Shown here piece by piece: positions 39,316-53,004 of a stretch of 64,000 nt of DNA. The position numbers were made by a program, and so were the translations under genes. The notes beneath the pieces were generated by a model. The model searched no databases. It had not been told where the DNA came from and saw nothing but the letters and a program-made list of their open reading frames with translations. The stretch comes from Auanema rhodensis (taxonomy: Eukaryota > Nematoda > Chromadorea > Rhabditida > Rhabditidae), in the NCBI GenBank assembly GCA_964057225.1, contig OZ059898.1, positions 19,011,267-19,075,266 on the forward strand. Reading direction: 5' to 3'. The first letter of the stretch is position 1, and each line of letters begins with the position of its first letter.

Positions 39316-41421
39316 GATTTGCGCTAGCTTAAAAATGCACCGAGATATCAACTGATATAAGTTCACACTTATATCCTCGATTTTCACCCTGAAGAATTAA
39401 TTTTTTTGTTGAATAACATTGTCCATCGTCTTTGCCTTGAAAAAAGGAATCTAAAAACATCTACTTTTTGCTAAATTATTTTGAAATTTTTTGAAAAAAT
39501 TTTTGTCAAAATGTTTTTGGAAGCAATGTTGAGTGTACATGGAAACTCAACATACACTAATGCATCATTTTTCAAACGATCATAACTAATTTTTGTATAA
39601 AGCGTTTCTCAATGTAGTATAGTGCATTCGATGCGGATTTTTAAGCTGCATCGATCTGTGTTATCAGATTTGCGCTAGCTTAAAAATGCACCGAGATATC
39701 AACTGATATAAGTTCACACTTATTTCCTCGATTTTCACCCTGGAGAATTAATTTTTTCGTTGAATAACATTGTCCATCGTCTTTGCCTTGAAAAAAGGAA
39801 TCTAAAAACATCTTCTTTTTGCTAAATCATTTTGAAATTTTTCGAAAAAATTTTTGTCAAAATGTTTTTGGAAGCAATGTTGAGTGTACATGGAAACTCA
39901 ACATACACTAATGCATCATTTTTCAAACGATCATAACTAATTTTCGTATTAAGCGTTTCTCAATGTAGTATAGTGCATTCGATGCGGATTTTTAAGCTGC
40001 GTCGATCTGTGTTATCAGATTTGCGCTAGCTGAAAAATGCACCGAGATATCAACTGATATAAGTTTACACTTATATCCTCGATTTTCACCCTGAAGAATT
40101 AATTTTTTCGTTGAATAACATTGTCCATCGTCTTTGCCTTGAAAAAAGGAATCTAAAAACATCTACTTTTTGCTAAATTATTTTGAAATTTTTTGAAAAA
40201 ATTTTTGTCAAAATGTTTTTGGAAGCAATGTTGAGTGTACATGGAAACTCAACATACACTAATGCATCATTTTTCAAACGATCATAACTAATTTTTGTAT
40301 GAAGCGTTTCTCAAAGTAGTATAGTGCATTCGATGCGGATTTTTAAGCTGCGTCGATCTGTGTTATCAGATTTGCGCTAGCTTAAAAATGCACCGAGATA
40401 TCAACTGATATAAGTTCACACTTATATCCTCGATTTTCACCCTGAAGAATTAATTTTTCCGTTGAATAACATTGTCCATCGTCTTTGCCTTGAAAAAAGG
40501 AATCTAAAAACATCTACTTTTTGCTAAATTATTTTGAAATTTTTTGAAAAAATTTTTGTCAAAATGTTTTTGGAAGCAATGTTGAGTGTACATGGAAACT
40601 CAACATACACTAATGCATCATTTTTCAAACGATCATAACTAATTTTTGTATAAAGCGTTTCTCAATGTAGTATAGTGCATTCGATGCGGATTTTTAAGCT
40701 GCGTCGATCTGTGTTATCAGATTTGCGCTAGCTTAAAAATGCACCGAGATATCAACTGATATAAGTTCACACTTATATCCTCGATTTTCACCCTGAAGAA
40801 TTAATTTTTTTGTTGAATAACATTGTCCATCGTCTTTGCCTTGAAAAAAGGAATCTAAAAACATCTACTTTTTGCTAAATTATTTTGAAATTTTTTGAAA
40901 AAATTTTTGTCAAAATGTTTTTGGAAGCAATGTTGAGTGTACATGGAAACTCAACATACACTAATGCATCATTTTTCAAACGATCATAACTAATTTTTGT
41001 ATTAAGCGTTTCTCAAAGTAGTATAGTGCATTCGATGCGGATTTTTAAGCTGCGTCGATCTGTGTTATCAGATTTGCGCTAGCTGAAAAATGCACCGAGA
41101 TATCAACTGATATAAGTTTACACTTATATCCTCGATTTTCACCCTGAAGAATTAATTTTTTCGTTGAATAACATTGTCCATCGTCTTTGCCTTGAAAAAA
41201 GGAATCTAAAAACATCTACTTTTTGCTAAATTATTTTGAAATTTTTTGAAAAAATTTTTGTCAAAATGTTTTTGGAAGCAATGTTGAGTGTACATGGAAA
41301 CTCAACATACACTAATGCATCATTTTTCAAACGATCATAACTAATTTTTGTATGAAGCGTTTCTCAAAGTAGTATAGTGCATTCGATGCGGATTTTTAAG
41401 CTGCGTCGATCTGTGTTATCA
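39316..41421. repeat. First copy of a 6-monomer duplication (2,106 bp)
   Basis: Order: GCTGCATCG (39316), CCTGGAGAATT with TTTTCGTATT (39667), GTATGAAGCG (40018), AATTTTTCCGTTG (40369), plain (40720), GTATGAAGCG (41071). CCTGGAGAATT and TTTTCGTATT occur only in 39667 and its partner 41773, and AATTTTTCCGTTG only in 40369, 42475 and 43879. Confidence 0.9.
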
Positions 41422-43527
41422 GATTTGCGCTAGCTGAAAAATGCACCGAGATATCAACTGATATAAGTTTACACTTATATCCTCGATTTTCACCCTGAAG
41501 AATTAATTTTTTTGTTGAATAACATTGTCCATCGTCTTTGCCTTGAAAAAAGGAATCTAAAAACATCTACTTTTTGCTAAATTATTTTGAAATTTTTTGA
41601 AAAAATTTTTGTCAAAATGTTTTTGGAAGCAATGTTGAGTGTACATGGAAACTCAACATACACTAATGCATCATTTTTCAAACGATCATAACTAATTTTT
41701 GTATAAAGCGTTTCTCAATGTAGTATAGTGCATTCGATGCGGATTTTTAAGCTGCATCGATCTGTGTTATCAGATTTGCGCTAGCTTAAAAATGCACCGA
41801 GATATCAACTGATATAAGTTCACACTTATTTCCTCGATTTTCACCCTGGAGAATTAATTTTTTCGTTGAATAACATTGTCCATCGTCTTTGCCTTGAAAA
41901 AAGGAATCTAAAAACATCTTCTTTTTGCTAAATCATTTTGAAATTTTTCGAAAAAATTTTTGTCAAAATGTTTTTGGAAGCAATGTTGAGTGTACATGGA
42001 AACTCAACATACACTAATGCATCATTTTTCAAACGATCATAACTAATTTTCGTATTAAGCGTTTCTCAATGTAGTATAGTGCATTCGATGCGGATTTTTA
42101 AGCTGCGTCGATCTGTGTTATCAGATTTGCGCTAGCTGAAAAATGCACCGAGATATCAACTGATATAAGTTTACACTTATATCCTCGATTTTCACCCTGA
42201 AGAATTAATTTTTTCGTTGAATAACATTGTCCATCGTCTTTGCCTTGAAAAAAGGAATCTAAAAACATCTACTTTTTGCTAAATTATTTTGAAATTTTTT
42301 GAAAAAATTTTTGTCAAAATGTTTTTGGAAGCAATGTTGAGTGTACATGGAAACTCAACATACACTAATGCATCATTTTTCAAACGATCATAACTAATTT
42401 TTGTATGAAGCGTTTCTCAAAGTAGTATAGTGCATTCGATGCGGATTTTTAAGCTGCGTCGATCTGTGTTATCAGATTTGCGCTAGCTTAAAAATGCACC
42501 GAGATATCAACTGATATAAGTTCACACTTATATCCTCGATTTTCACCCTGAAGAATTAATTTTTCCGTTGAATAACATTGTCCATCGTCTTTGCCTTGAA
42601 AAAAGGAATCTAAAAACATCTACTTTTTGCTAAATTATTTTGAAATTTTTTGAAAAAATTTTTGTCAAAATGTTTTTGGAAGCAATGTTGAGTGTACATG
42701 GAAACTCAACATACACTAATGCATCATTTTTCAAACGATCATAACTAATTTTTGTATAAAGCGTTTCTCAATGTAGTATAGTGCATTCGATGCGGATTTT
42801 TAAGCTGCGTCGATCTGTGTTATCAGATTTGCGCTAGCTTAAAAATGCACCGAGATATCAACTGATATAAGTTCACACTTATATCCTCGATTTTCACCCT
42901 GAAGAATTAATTTTTTTGTTGAATAACATTGTCCATCGTCTTTGCCTTGAAAAAAGGAATCTAAAAACATCTACTTTTTGCTAAATTATTTTGAAATTTT
43001 TTGAAAAAATTTTTGTCAAAATGTTTTTGGAAGCAATGTTGAGTGTACATGGAAACTCAACATACACTAATGCATCATTTTTCAAACGATCATAACTAAT
43101 TTTTGTATTAAGCGTTTCTCAAAGTAGTATAGTGCATTCGATGCGGATTTTTAAGCTGCGTCGATCTGTGTTATCAGATTTGCGCTAGCTGAAAAATGCA
43201 CCGAGATATCAACTGATATAAGTTTACACTTATATCCTCGATTTTCACCCTGAAGAATTAATTTTTTCGTTGAATAACATTGTCCATCGTCTTTGCCTTG
43301 AAAAAAGGAATCTAAAAACATCTACTTTTTGCTAAATTATTTTGAAATTTTTTGAAAAAATTTTTGTCAAAATGTTTTTGGAAGCAATGTTGAGTGTACA
43401 TGGAAACTCAACATACACTAATGCATCATTTTTCAAACGATCATAACTAATTTTTGTATGAAGCGTTTCTCAAAGTAGTATAGTGCATTCGATGCGGATT
43501 TTTAAGCTGCGTCGATCTGTGTTATCA
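41422..43527. repeat. Second copy of the 6-monomer duplication
   Basis: Each marker of the first copy returns 2,106 bp later: GCTGCATCG, CCTGGAGAATT, TTTTCGTATT, GTATGAAGCG, AATTTTTCCGTTG. The first monomer begins differently (CTGAAAAATG, AGTTTACAC, against CTTAAAAATG, AGTTCACAC at 39316) and then matches, so the duplication breakpoint lies inside monomer 41422, after about monomer position 49. Confidence 0.9.
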
Positions 43528-45984
43528 GATTTGCGCTAGCTGAAAAATGCACCGAGATATCAACTGATATAAGTTTACACTTATATCCTCGATTTTCACC
43601 CTGAAGAATTAATTTTTTCGTTGAATAACATTGTCCATCGTCTTTGCCTTGAAAAAAGGAATCTAAAAACATCTACTTTTTGCTAAATTATTTTGAAATT
43701 TTTTGAAAAAATTTTTGTCAAAATGTTTTTGGAAGCAATGTTGAGTGTACATGGAAACTCAACATACACTAATGCATCATTTTTCAAACGATCATAACTA
43801 ATTTTTGTATGAAGCGTTTCTCAAAGTAGTATAGTGCATTCGATGCGGATTTTTAAGCTGCGTCGATCTGTGTTATCAGATTTGCGCTAGCTTAAAAATG
43901 CACCGAGATATCAACTGATATAAGTTCACACTTATATCCTCGATTTTCACCCTGAAGAATTAATTTTTCCGTTGAATAACATTGTCCATCGTCTTTGCCT
44001 TGAAAAAAGGAATCTAAAAACATCTACTTTTCGCTAAATTATTTTGAAATTTTTTGAAAAAATTTTTGTCAAAATGTTTTTGGAAGCAATGTTGAGTGTA
44101 CATGGAAACTCAACATACACTAATGCATCATTTTTCAAACGATCATAACTAATTTTTGTATAAAGCGTTTCTCAATGTAGTATAGTGCATTCGATGCGGA
44201 TTTTTAAGCTGCGTCGATCTGTGTTATCAGATTTGCGCTAGCTTAAAAATGCACCGAGATATCAACTGATATAAGTTCACACTTATTTCCTCGATTTTCA
44301 CCCTGAAGAATTAATTTTTTCGTTGAATAACATTGTCCATCGTCTTTGCCTTGAAAAAAGGAATCTAAAAACATCTTCTTTTTGCTAAATCATTTTGAAA
44401 TTTTTCGAAAAAATTTTTGTCAAAATGTTTTTGGAAGCAATGTTGAGTGTACATGGAAACTCAACATACACTAATGCATCATTTTTCAAACGATCATAAC
44501 TAATTTTTGTATTAAGCGTTTCTCAATGTAGTATAGTGCATTCGATGCGGATTTTTAAGCTGCGTCGATCTGTGTTATCAGATTTGCGCTAGCTTAAAAA
44601 TGCACCGAGATATCAACTGATATAAGTTCACACTTATATCCTCGATTTTCACCCTGAAGAATTAATTTTTTTGTTGAATAACATTGTCCATCGTCTTTGC
44701 CTTGAAAAAAGGAATCTAAAAACATCTACTTTTTGCTAAATTATTTTGAAATTTTTTGAAAAAATTTTTGTCAAAATGTTTTTGGAAGCAATGTTGAGTG
44801 TACATGGAAACTCAACATACACTAATGCATCATTTTTCAAACGATCATAACTAATTTTTGTATTAAGCGTTTCTCAAAGTAGTATAGTGCATTCGATGCG
44901 GATTTTTAAGCTGCGTCGATCTGTGTTATCAGATTTGCGCTAGCTGAAAAATGCACCGAGATATCAACTGATATAAGTTTACACTTATATCCTCGATTTT
45001 CACCCTGAAGAATTAATTTTTTCGTTGAATAACATTGTCCATCGTCTTTGCCTTGAAAAAAGGAATCTAAAAACATCTTCTTTTTGCTAAATTATTTTGA
45101 AATTTTTTGAAAAAATTTTTGTCAAAATGTTTTTGGAAGCAATGTTGAGTGTACATGGAAACTCAACATACACTAATGCATCATTTTTCAAACGATCATA
45201 ACTAATTTTTGTATAAAGCGTTTCTCAATGTAGTATAGTGCATTCGATGCGGATTTTTAAGCTGAGTCGATCTGTGTTATCAGATTTGCGCTAGCTTAAA
45301 AATGCACCGAGATATCAACTGATATAAGTTCACACTTATTTCCTCGATTTTCACCCTGAAGAATTAGTTTTTTCGTCGAATAACATTGTCCATCGTCTTT
45401 GCCTTGAAAAAAGGAATCTAAAAACATCTACTTTTTGCTGAATTATTTTGAAATTTTTTGAAAAAATTTTTGTCAAAATGTTTTTGGAAGCAATGTTGAG
45501 TGTACATGGAAACTCAACATACACTAATGCATCATTTTTCAAACGATCATAACTAATTTTTGTATGAAGCGTTTCTCAAAGTAGTATAGTGCATTCGATG
45601 CGGATTTTTAAGCTGCGTCGATCTGTGTTATCAGATTTGCGCTAGCTGAAAAATGCACCGAGATATCAACTGATATAAGTTTACACTTATATCCTCGATT
45701 TTTACCCTGAAGAATTAATTTTTTCGTTGAATAACATTGTCCATCGTCTTTGCCTTGAAAAAAGGAATCTAAAAACATCTTCTTTTTGCTAAATTATTTT
45801 GAAATTTTTTGAAAAAATTTTTGTCAAAATGTTTTTGGAAGCAATGTTGAGTGTACATGGAAACTCAACATACACTAATGCATCATTTTTCAAACGATCA
45901 TAACTAATTTTTGTATGAAGCGTTTCTCAAAGTAGTATAGTGCATTCGATGCGGATTTTTAAGCTGCGTCGATCTGTGTTATCA
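43528..45984. repeat. Transitional monomers with a partial third copy of the 6-mer
   Basis: 43528 repeats the GTATGAAGCG type and 43879 the AATTTTTCCGTTG type (plus a private TTTTCGCTAAA), so the preceding 6-monomer unit continues for two monomers, 1,404 bp after 42124 and 42475. The rest are mixed: 44230 (CTTATTTCC, AAATCATT), 44581 plain, 44932 (GCTGAGTCG), 45283 (GAATTAGTTTTTTCGTCG, GCTGAATT) and 45634 (GATTTTTACCC). Confidence 0.7.
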
Positions 45985-48792
45985 GATTTGCGCTAGCTGA
46001 AAAATGCACCGAGATATCAACTGATATAAGTTTACACTTATATCCTCGATTTTCACCCTGAAGAATTAATTTTTTCGTTGAATAACATTGTCCATCGTCT
46101 TTGCCTTGAAAAAAGGAATCTAAAAACATCTTCTTTTTGCTAAATTATTTTGAAATTTTTTGAAAAAATTTTTGTCAAAATGTTTTTGGAAGCAATGTTG
46201 AGTGTACATGGAAACTCAACATACACTAATGCATCATTTTTCAAACGATCATAACTAATTTTTGTATAAAGCCTTTCTCAATGTAGTATAGTGCATTCGA
46301 TGCGGATTTTTAAGCTGCGTCGATCTGTGTTATCAGATTTGCGCTAGCTTAAAAATGCACCGAGATATCAACTGATATAAGTTCACACTTATTTCCTCGA
46401 TTTTCACCCTGAAGAATTAATTTTTTCGTTGAATAACATTGTCCATCGTCTTTGCCTTGAAAAAAGGAATCTAAAAACATCTACTTTTTGCTAAATTATT
46501 TTGAAATTTTTTGAAAAAATTTTTGTCAAAATGTTTTTGGAAGCAATGTTGAGTGTACATGGAAACTCAACATACACTAATGCATCATTTTTCAAACGAT
46601 CATAACTAATTTTTGTATCAAGCGTTTTTCAATGTAGTATAGTGCATTCGATGCGGATTTTTAAGCTGCGTCGATCTGTGTTATCAGATTTGCGCTAGCT
46701 TAAAAATGCACCGAGATATCAACTGATATAAGTTCACACTTATATCCTCGATTTTCACCCTGAATAATTAATTTTTTTGTTGAATAACATTGTCCATCGT
46801 CTTTGCCTTGAAAAAAGGAATCTAAAAACATCTACTTTTTGCTAAATTATTTTGAAATTTTTTGAAAAAATTTTTGTCAAAATGTTTTTGGAAGCAATGT
46901 TGAGTGTACATGGAAACTCAACATACACTAATGCATCATTTTTCAAACGATCATAACTAATTTTTGTATTGAGCGTTTCTCAAAGTAGTATAGTGCATTC
47001 GATGCGGATTTTTAAGCTGCGTCGATCTGTGTTATCAGATTTGCGCTAGCTGAAAAATGCACCGAGATATCAACTGATATAAGTTTACACTTATATCCTC
47101 GATTTTCACCCTGAAGAATTAATTTTTTCGTTGAATAACATTGTCCATCGTCTTTGCCTTGAAAAAAGGAATCTAAAAACATCTTCTTTTTGCTAAATTA
47201 TTTTGAAATTTTTTGAAAAAATTTTTGTCAAAATGTTTTTGGAAGCAATGTTGAGTGTACATGGAAACTCAACATACACTAATGCATCATTTTTCAAACG
47301 ATCATAACTAATTTTTGTATAAAGCGTTTCTCAATGTAGTATAGTGCATTCGATGCGGATTTTTAAGCTGCGTCGATCTGTGTTATCAGATTTGCGCTAG
47401 CTTAAAAATGCACCGAGATATCAACTGATATAAGTTCACACTTATTTCCTCGATTTTCACCCTGAAGAATTAATTTTTTCGTTGAATAACATTGTCCATC
47501 GTCTTTGCCTTGAAAAAAGGAATCTGAAAACATCTACTTTTTGCTAAATTATTTTGAAATTTTTTGAAAAAATTTTTGTCAAAATGTTTTTGGAAGCAAT
47601 GTTGAGTGTACATGGAAACTCAACATACACTAATGCATCATTTTTCAAACGATCATAACTAATTTTTGTATAAAGCTTTTCTCAATGTAGTATAGTGCAT
47701 TCGATGCGGATTTTTAAGCTGCGTCGATCTGTGTTATCAGATTTGCGCTAGCTTAAAAATGCACCGAGATATCAACTGATATAAGTTCACACTTATTTCC
47801 TCGATTTTCACCCTGAAGAATTAATTTTTTTGTTGAATAACATTGTCCATCGTCTTTGCCTTGAAAAAAGGAATCTGAAAACATCTACTTTTTGCTGAAT
47901 TATTTTGAAATTTTTTGAAAAAATTTTTGTCAAAATGTTTTTGGAAGCAATGTTGAGTGTACATGGAAACTCAACATACACTAATGCATCATTTTTCAAA
48001 CGATCATAACTAATTTTTGTATAAAGCGTTTCTCAAAGTAGTATAGTGCATTCGATGCGGATTTTTAAGCTGCGTCGATCTGTGTTATCAGATTTGCGCT
48101 AGCTTAAAAATGCACCGAGATATCAACTGATATAAGTTCACACTTATATCCTCGATTTTCACCCTGAAGAACTAATTTTTTCGTTGAAAAACATTGTCCA
48201 TCGTGTTTGCCTTGAAAAAAGGAATCTAAAAACATCTACTTTTTGCTAAATTATTTAGAAATTTTTCGAAAAAATTTTTGTCAAAATGTTTTTGGAAGCA
48301 ATGTTGAGTGTACATGGAAACTCAACATACACTAATGCATCATTTTTCAAACGATCATAACTAATTTTTGTATAAAGCGTTTCTCAAAGTAGTATAGTGC
48401 ATTCGATGCGGATTTTTGAGCTGCGTCGATCTGTGTTATCAGATTTGCGCTAGCTTAAAAATGCACCGAGATATCAACTGATATAAGTTCACACTTATAT
48501 CCTCGATTTTCACCCTGAAGAATTAATTTTTTTGTTGAATAACATTGTCCATCGTCTTTGCCTTGAAAAAAGGAATCTAAAAACATCTACTTTTTGCTAA
48601 ATTATTTTGAAATTTTTTGAAAAAATTTTTGTCAAAATGTTTTTGGAAGCAATGTTGAGTGTACATGGAAACTCAACATACACTAATGCATCATTTTTCA
48701 AACGATCATAACTAATTTTTGTAAAAAGCGTTTCTCAAAGTAGTATAGTGCATTCGATGCGGATTTTTAAGCTGCGTCGATCTGTGTTATCA
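45985..48792. repeat. First copy of an 8-monomer duplication (2,808 bp)
   Basis: Order: GTATAAAGCCTTTC (45985), GTATCAAGCG with GTTTTTCAATG (46336), CCTGAATAATTAA with GTATTGAGCG (46687), CTGAAAAATG (47038), GAATCTGAAAAC with AAGCTTTTC (47389), GCTGAATT (47740), GAACTAA with TTATTTAGAAA and TTTTTGAGCTGC (48091), GTAAAAAGCG (48442). Eight distinguishable units in fixed order make this one of the clearest higher-order repeats of the window. Confidence 0.92.
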
Positions 48793-51600
48793 GATTTGCG
48801 CTAGCTGAAAAATGCACCGAGATATCAACTGATATAAGTTTACACTTATATCCTCGATTTTCACCCTGAAGAATTAATTTTTTCGTTGAATAACATTGTC
48901 CATCGTCTTTGCCTTGAAAAAAGGAATCTAAAAACATCTTCTTTTTGCTAAATTATTTTGAAATTTTTTGAAAAAATTTTTGTCAAAATGTTTTTGGAAG
49001 CAATGTTGAGTGTACATGGAAACTCAACATACACTAATGCATCATTTTTCAAACGATCATAACTAATTTTTGTATAAAGCCTTTCTCAATGTAGTATAGT
49101 GCATTCGATGCGGATTTTTAAGCTGCGTCGATCTGTGTTATCAGATTTGCGCTAGCTTAAAAATGCACCGAGATATCAACTGATATAAGTTCACACTTAT
49201 TTCCTCGATTTTCACCCTGAAGAATTAATTTTTTCGTTGAATAACATTGTCCATCGTCTTTGCCTTGAAAAAAGGAATCTAAAAACATCTACTTTTTGCT
49301 AAATTATTTTGAAATTTTTTGAAAAAATTTTTGTCAAAATGTTTTTGGAAGCAATGTTGAGTGTACATGGAAACTCAACATACACTAATGCATCATTTTT
49401 CAAACGATCATAACTAATTTTTGTATTAAGCGTTTTTCAATGTAGTATAGTGCATTCGATGCGGATTTTTAAGCTGCGTCGATCTGTGTTATCAGATTTG
49501 CGCTAGCTTAAAAATGCACCGAGATATCAACTGATATAAGTTCACACTTATATCCTCGATTTTCACCCTGAATAATTAATTTTTTTGTTGAATAACATTG
49601 TCCATCGTCTTTGCCTTGAAAAAAGGAATCTAAAAACATCTACTTTTTGCTAAATTATTTTGAAATTTTTTGAAAAAATTTTTGTCAAAATGTTTTTGGA
49701 AGCAATGTTGAGTGTACATGGAAACTCAACATACACTAATGCATCATTTTTCAAACGATCATAACTAATTTTTGTATTGAGCGTTTCTCAAAGTAGTATA
49801 GTGCATTCGATGCGGATTTTTAAGCTGCGTCGATCTGTGTTATCAGATTTGCGCTAGCTGAAAAATGCACCGAGATATCAACTGATATAAGTTTACACTT
49901 ATATCCTCGATTTTCACCCTGAAGAATTAATTTTTTCGTTGAATAACATTGTCCATCGTCTTTGCCTTGAAAAAAGGAATCTAAAAACATCTTCTTTTTG
50001 CTAAATTATTTTGAAATTTTTTGAAAAAATTTTTGTCAAAATGTTTTTGGAAGCAATGTTGAGTGTACATGGAAACTCAACATACACTAATGCATCATTT
50101 TTCAAACGATCATAACTAATTTTTGTATAAAGCGTTTCTCAATGTAGTATAGTGCATTCGATGCGGATTTTTAAGCTGCGTCGATCTGTGTTATCAGATT
50201 TGCGCTAGCTTAAAAATGCACCGAGATATCAACTGATATAAGTTCACACTTATTTCCTCGATTTTCACCCTGAAGAATTAATTTTTTCGTTGAATAACAT
50301 TGTCCATCGTCTTTGCCTTGAAAAAAGGAATCTGAAAACATCTACTTTTTGCTAAATTATTTTGAAATTTTTTGAAAAAATTTTTGTCAAAATGTTTTTG
50401 GAAGCAATGTTGAGTGTACATGGAAACTCAACATACACTAATGCATCATTTTTCAAACGATCATAACTAATTTTTGTATAAAGCTTTTCTCAATGTAGTA
50501 TAGTGCATTCGATGCGGATTTTTAAGCTGCGTCGATCTGTGTTATCAGATTTGCGCTAGCTTAAAAATGCACCGAGATATCAACTGATATAAGTTCACAC
50601 TTATTTCCTCGATTTTCACCCTGAAGAATTAATTTTTTTGTTGAATAACATTGTCCATCGTCTTTGCCTTGAAAAAAGGAATCTGAAAACATCTACTTTT
50701 TGCTGAATTATTTTGAAATTTTTTGAAAAAATTTTTGTCAAAATGTTTTTGGAAGCAATGTTGAGTGTACATGGAAACTCAACATACACTAATGCATCAT
50801 TTTTCAAACGATCATAACTAATTTTTGTATAAAGCGTTTCTCAAAGTAGTATAGTGCATTCGATGCGGATTTTTAAGCTGCGTCGATCTGTGTTATCAGA
50901 TTTGCGCTAGCTTAAAAATGCACCGAGATATCAACTGATATAAGTTCACACTTATATCCTCGATTTTCACCCTGAAGAACTAATTTTTTCGTTGAAAAAC
51001 ATTGTCCATCGTGTTTGCCTTGAAAAAAGGAATCTAAAAACATCTACTTTTTGCTAAATTATTTAGAAATTTTTCGAAAAAATTTTTGTCAAAATGTTTT
51101 TGGAAGCAATGTTGAGTGTACATGGAAACTCAACATACACTAATGCATCATTTTTCAAACGATCATAACTAATTTTTGTATAAAGCGTTTCTCAAAGTAG
51201 TATAGTGCATTCGATGCGGATTTTTGAGCTGCGTCGATCTGTGTTATCAGATTTGCGCTAGCTTAAAAATGCACCGAGATATCAACTGATATAAGTTCAC
51301 ACTTATATCCTCGATTTTCACCCTGAAGAATTAATTTTTTTGTTGAATAACATTGTCCATCGTCTTTGCCTTGAAAAAAGGAATCTAAAAACATCTACTT
51401 TTTGCTAAATTATTTTGAAATTTTTTGAAAAAATTTTTGTCAAAATGTTTTTGGAAGCAATGTTGAGTGTACATGGAAACTCAACATACACTAATGCATC
51501 ATTTTTCAAACGATCATAACTAATTTTTGTATTAAGCGTTTCTCAAAGTAGTATAGTGCATTCGATGCGGATTTTTAAGCTGCGTCGATCTGTGTTATCA
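48793..51600. repeat. Second copy of the 8-monomer duplication
   Basis: The eight unit types of the first copy return in the same order 2,808 bp later: 48793, 49144, 49495, 49846, 50197, 50548, 50899 and 51250. Few differences are visible: GTATTAAGCG at 49144 where 46336 has GTATCAAGCG, and GTATTAAGCG in the last unit where the first copy has GTAAAAAGCG. Near-identity over 2.8 kb implies a recent event. Confidence 0.92.
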
Positions 51601-53004
51601 GATTTGCGCTAGCTTAAAAATGCACCGAGATATCAACTGATATAAGTTCACACTTATTTCCTCGATTTTCACCCTGAAGAATTAATTTTTTCGTTGAATA
51701 ACATTGTCCATCGTCTTTGCCTTGAAAAAAGGAATCTGAAAACATCTACTTTTTGCTAAATTATTTTGAAATTTTTTGAAAAAATTTTTGTCAAAATGTT
51801 TTTGGAAGCAATGTTGAGTGTACATGGAAACTCAACATACACTAATGCATCATTTTTCAAACGATCATAACTAATTTTTGTATAAAGCTTTTCTCAATGT
51901 AGTATAGTGCATTCGATGCGGATTTTTAAGCTGCGTCGATCTGTGTTATCAGATTTGCGCTAGCTTAAAAATGCACCGAGATATCAACTGATATAAGTTC
52001 ACACTTATTTCCTCGATTTTCACCCTGAAGAATTAATTTTTTTGTTGAATAACATTGTCCATCGTCTTTGCCTTGAAAAAAGGAATCTGAAAACATCTAC
52101 TTTTTGCTAAATTATTTTGAAATTTTTTGAAAAAATTTTTGTCAAAATGTTTTTGGAAGCAATGTTGAGTGTACATGGAAACTCAACATACACTAATGCA
52201 TCATTTTTCAAACGATCATAACTAATTTTTGTATAAAGCGTTTCTCAAAGTAGTATAGTGCATTCGATGCGGATTTTTAAGCTGCGTTGATCTGTGTTAT
52301 CAGATTTGCGCTAGCTTAAAAATGCACCGAGATATCAACTGATATAAGTTCACACTTATATCCTCGATTTTCACCCTGAGGAACTAATTTTTTCGTTGAA
52401 AAACATTGTCCATCGTGTTTGCCTTGAAAAAAGGAATCTAAAAACATCTACTTTTTGCTAAATTATTTAGAAATTTTTCGAAAAAATTTTTGTCAAAATG
52501 TTTTTGGAAGCAATGTTGAGTGTACATGGAAACTCAACATACACTAATGCATCATTTTTCAAACGATCATAACTAATTTTTGTATAAAGCGTTTCTCAAA
52601 GTAGTATAGTGCATTCGATGTGGATTTTTAAGCTGCGTCGATCTGTGTTATCAGATTTGCGCTAGCTTAAAAATGCACCGAGATATCAACTGATATAAGT
52701 TCACACTTATATCCTCGATTTTCACCCTGAAGAATTAATTTTTTTGTTGAATAACATTGTCCATCGTCTTTGCCTTGAAAAAAGGAATCTAAAAACATCT
52801 ACTTTTTGCTAAATTATTTTGAAATTTTTTGAAAAAATTTTTGTCAAAATGTTTTTGGAAGCAATGTTGAGTGTACATGGAAACTCAACATACACTAATG
52901 CATCATTTTTCAAACGATCATAACTAATTTTTGTATTAAGCGTTTCTCAAAGTAGTATAGTGCATTCGATGCGGATTTTTAAGCTGCGTCGATCTGTGTT
53001 ATCA
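51601..53004. repeat. Partial third copy (last four units) of the 8-mer
   Basis: 51601 (GAATCTGAAAAC, AAGCTTTTC), 51952, 52303 (TTATTTAGAAA) and 52654 match units five to eight of the 8-monomer repeat, 1,404 bp after 50197-51600. So after the second full copy a further four-monomer duplication occurred. Private changes are GCTAAATT (not GCTGAATT) and GCTGCGTTGATC in 51952, and CCTGAGGAAC and GATGTGG in 52303. Confidence 0.87.

Noticed and set aside
45351-45542. 63-codon minus-strand ORF
   Set aside because: It lies inside a satellite monomer and exists only because one TAG stop was changed to CAG (GCTAAATT to GCTGAATT). No start context, codon bias or domain supports it, and nearly all other monomers have it closed.
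47808-47999. 63-codon minus-strand ORF, copy of the one at 45351
   Set aside because: Same variant in a related monomer, 2,457 bp (seven monomers) further on. Shared descent of the satellite explains it.
50616-50807. 63-codon minus-strand ORF, copy of the one at 47808
   Set aside because: Product of the 2,808-bp eight-monomer duplication. It has the same translation as the copy at 47808 because the block is recent, not because of coding constraint.
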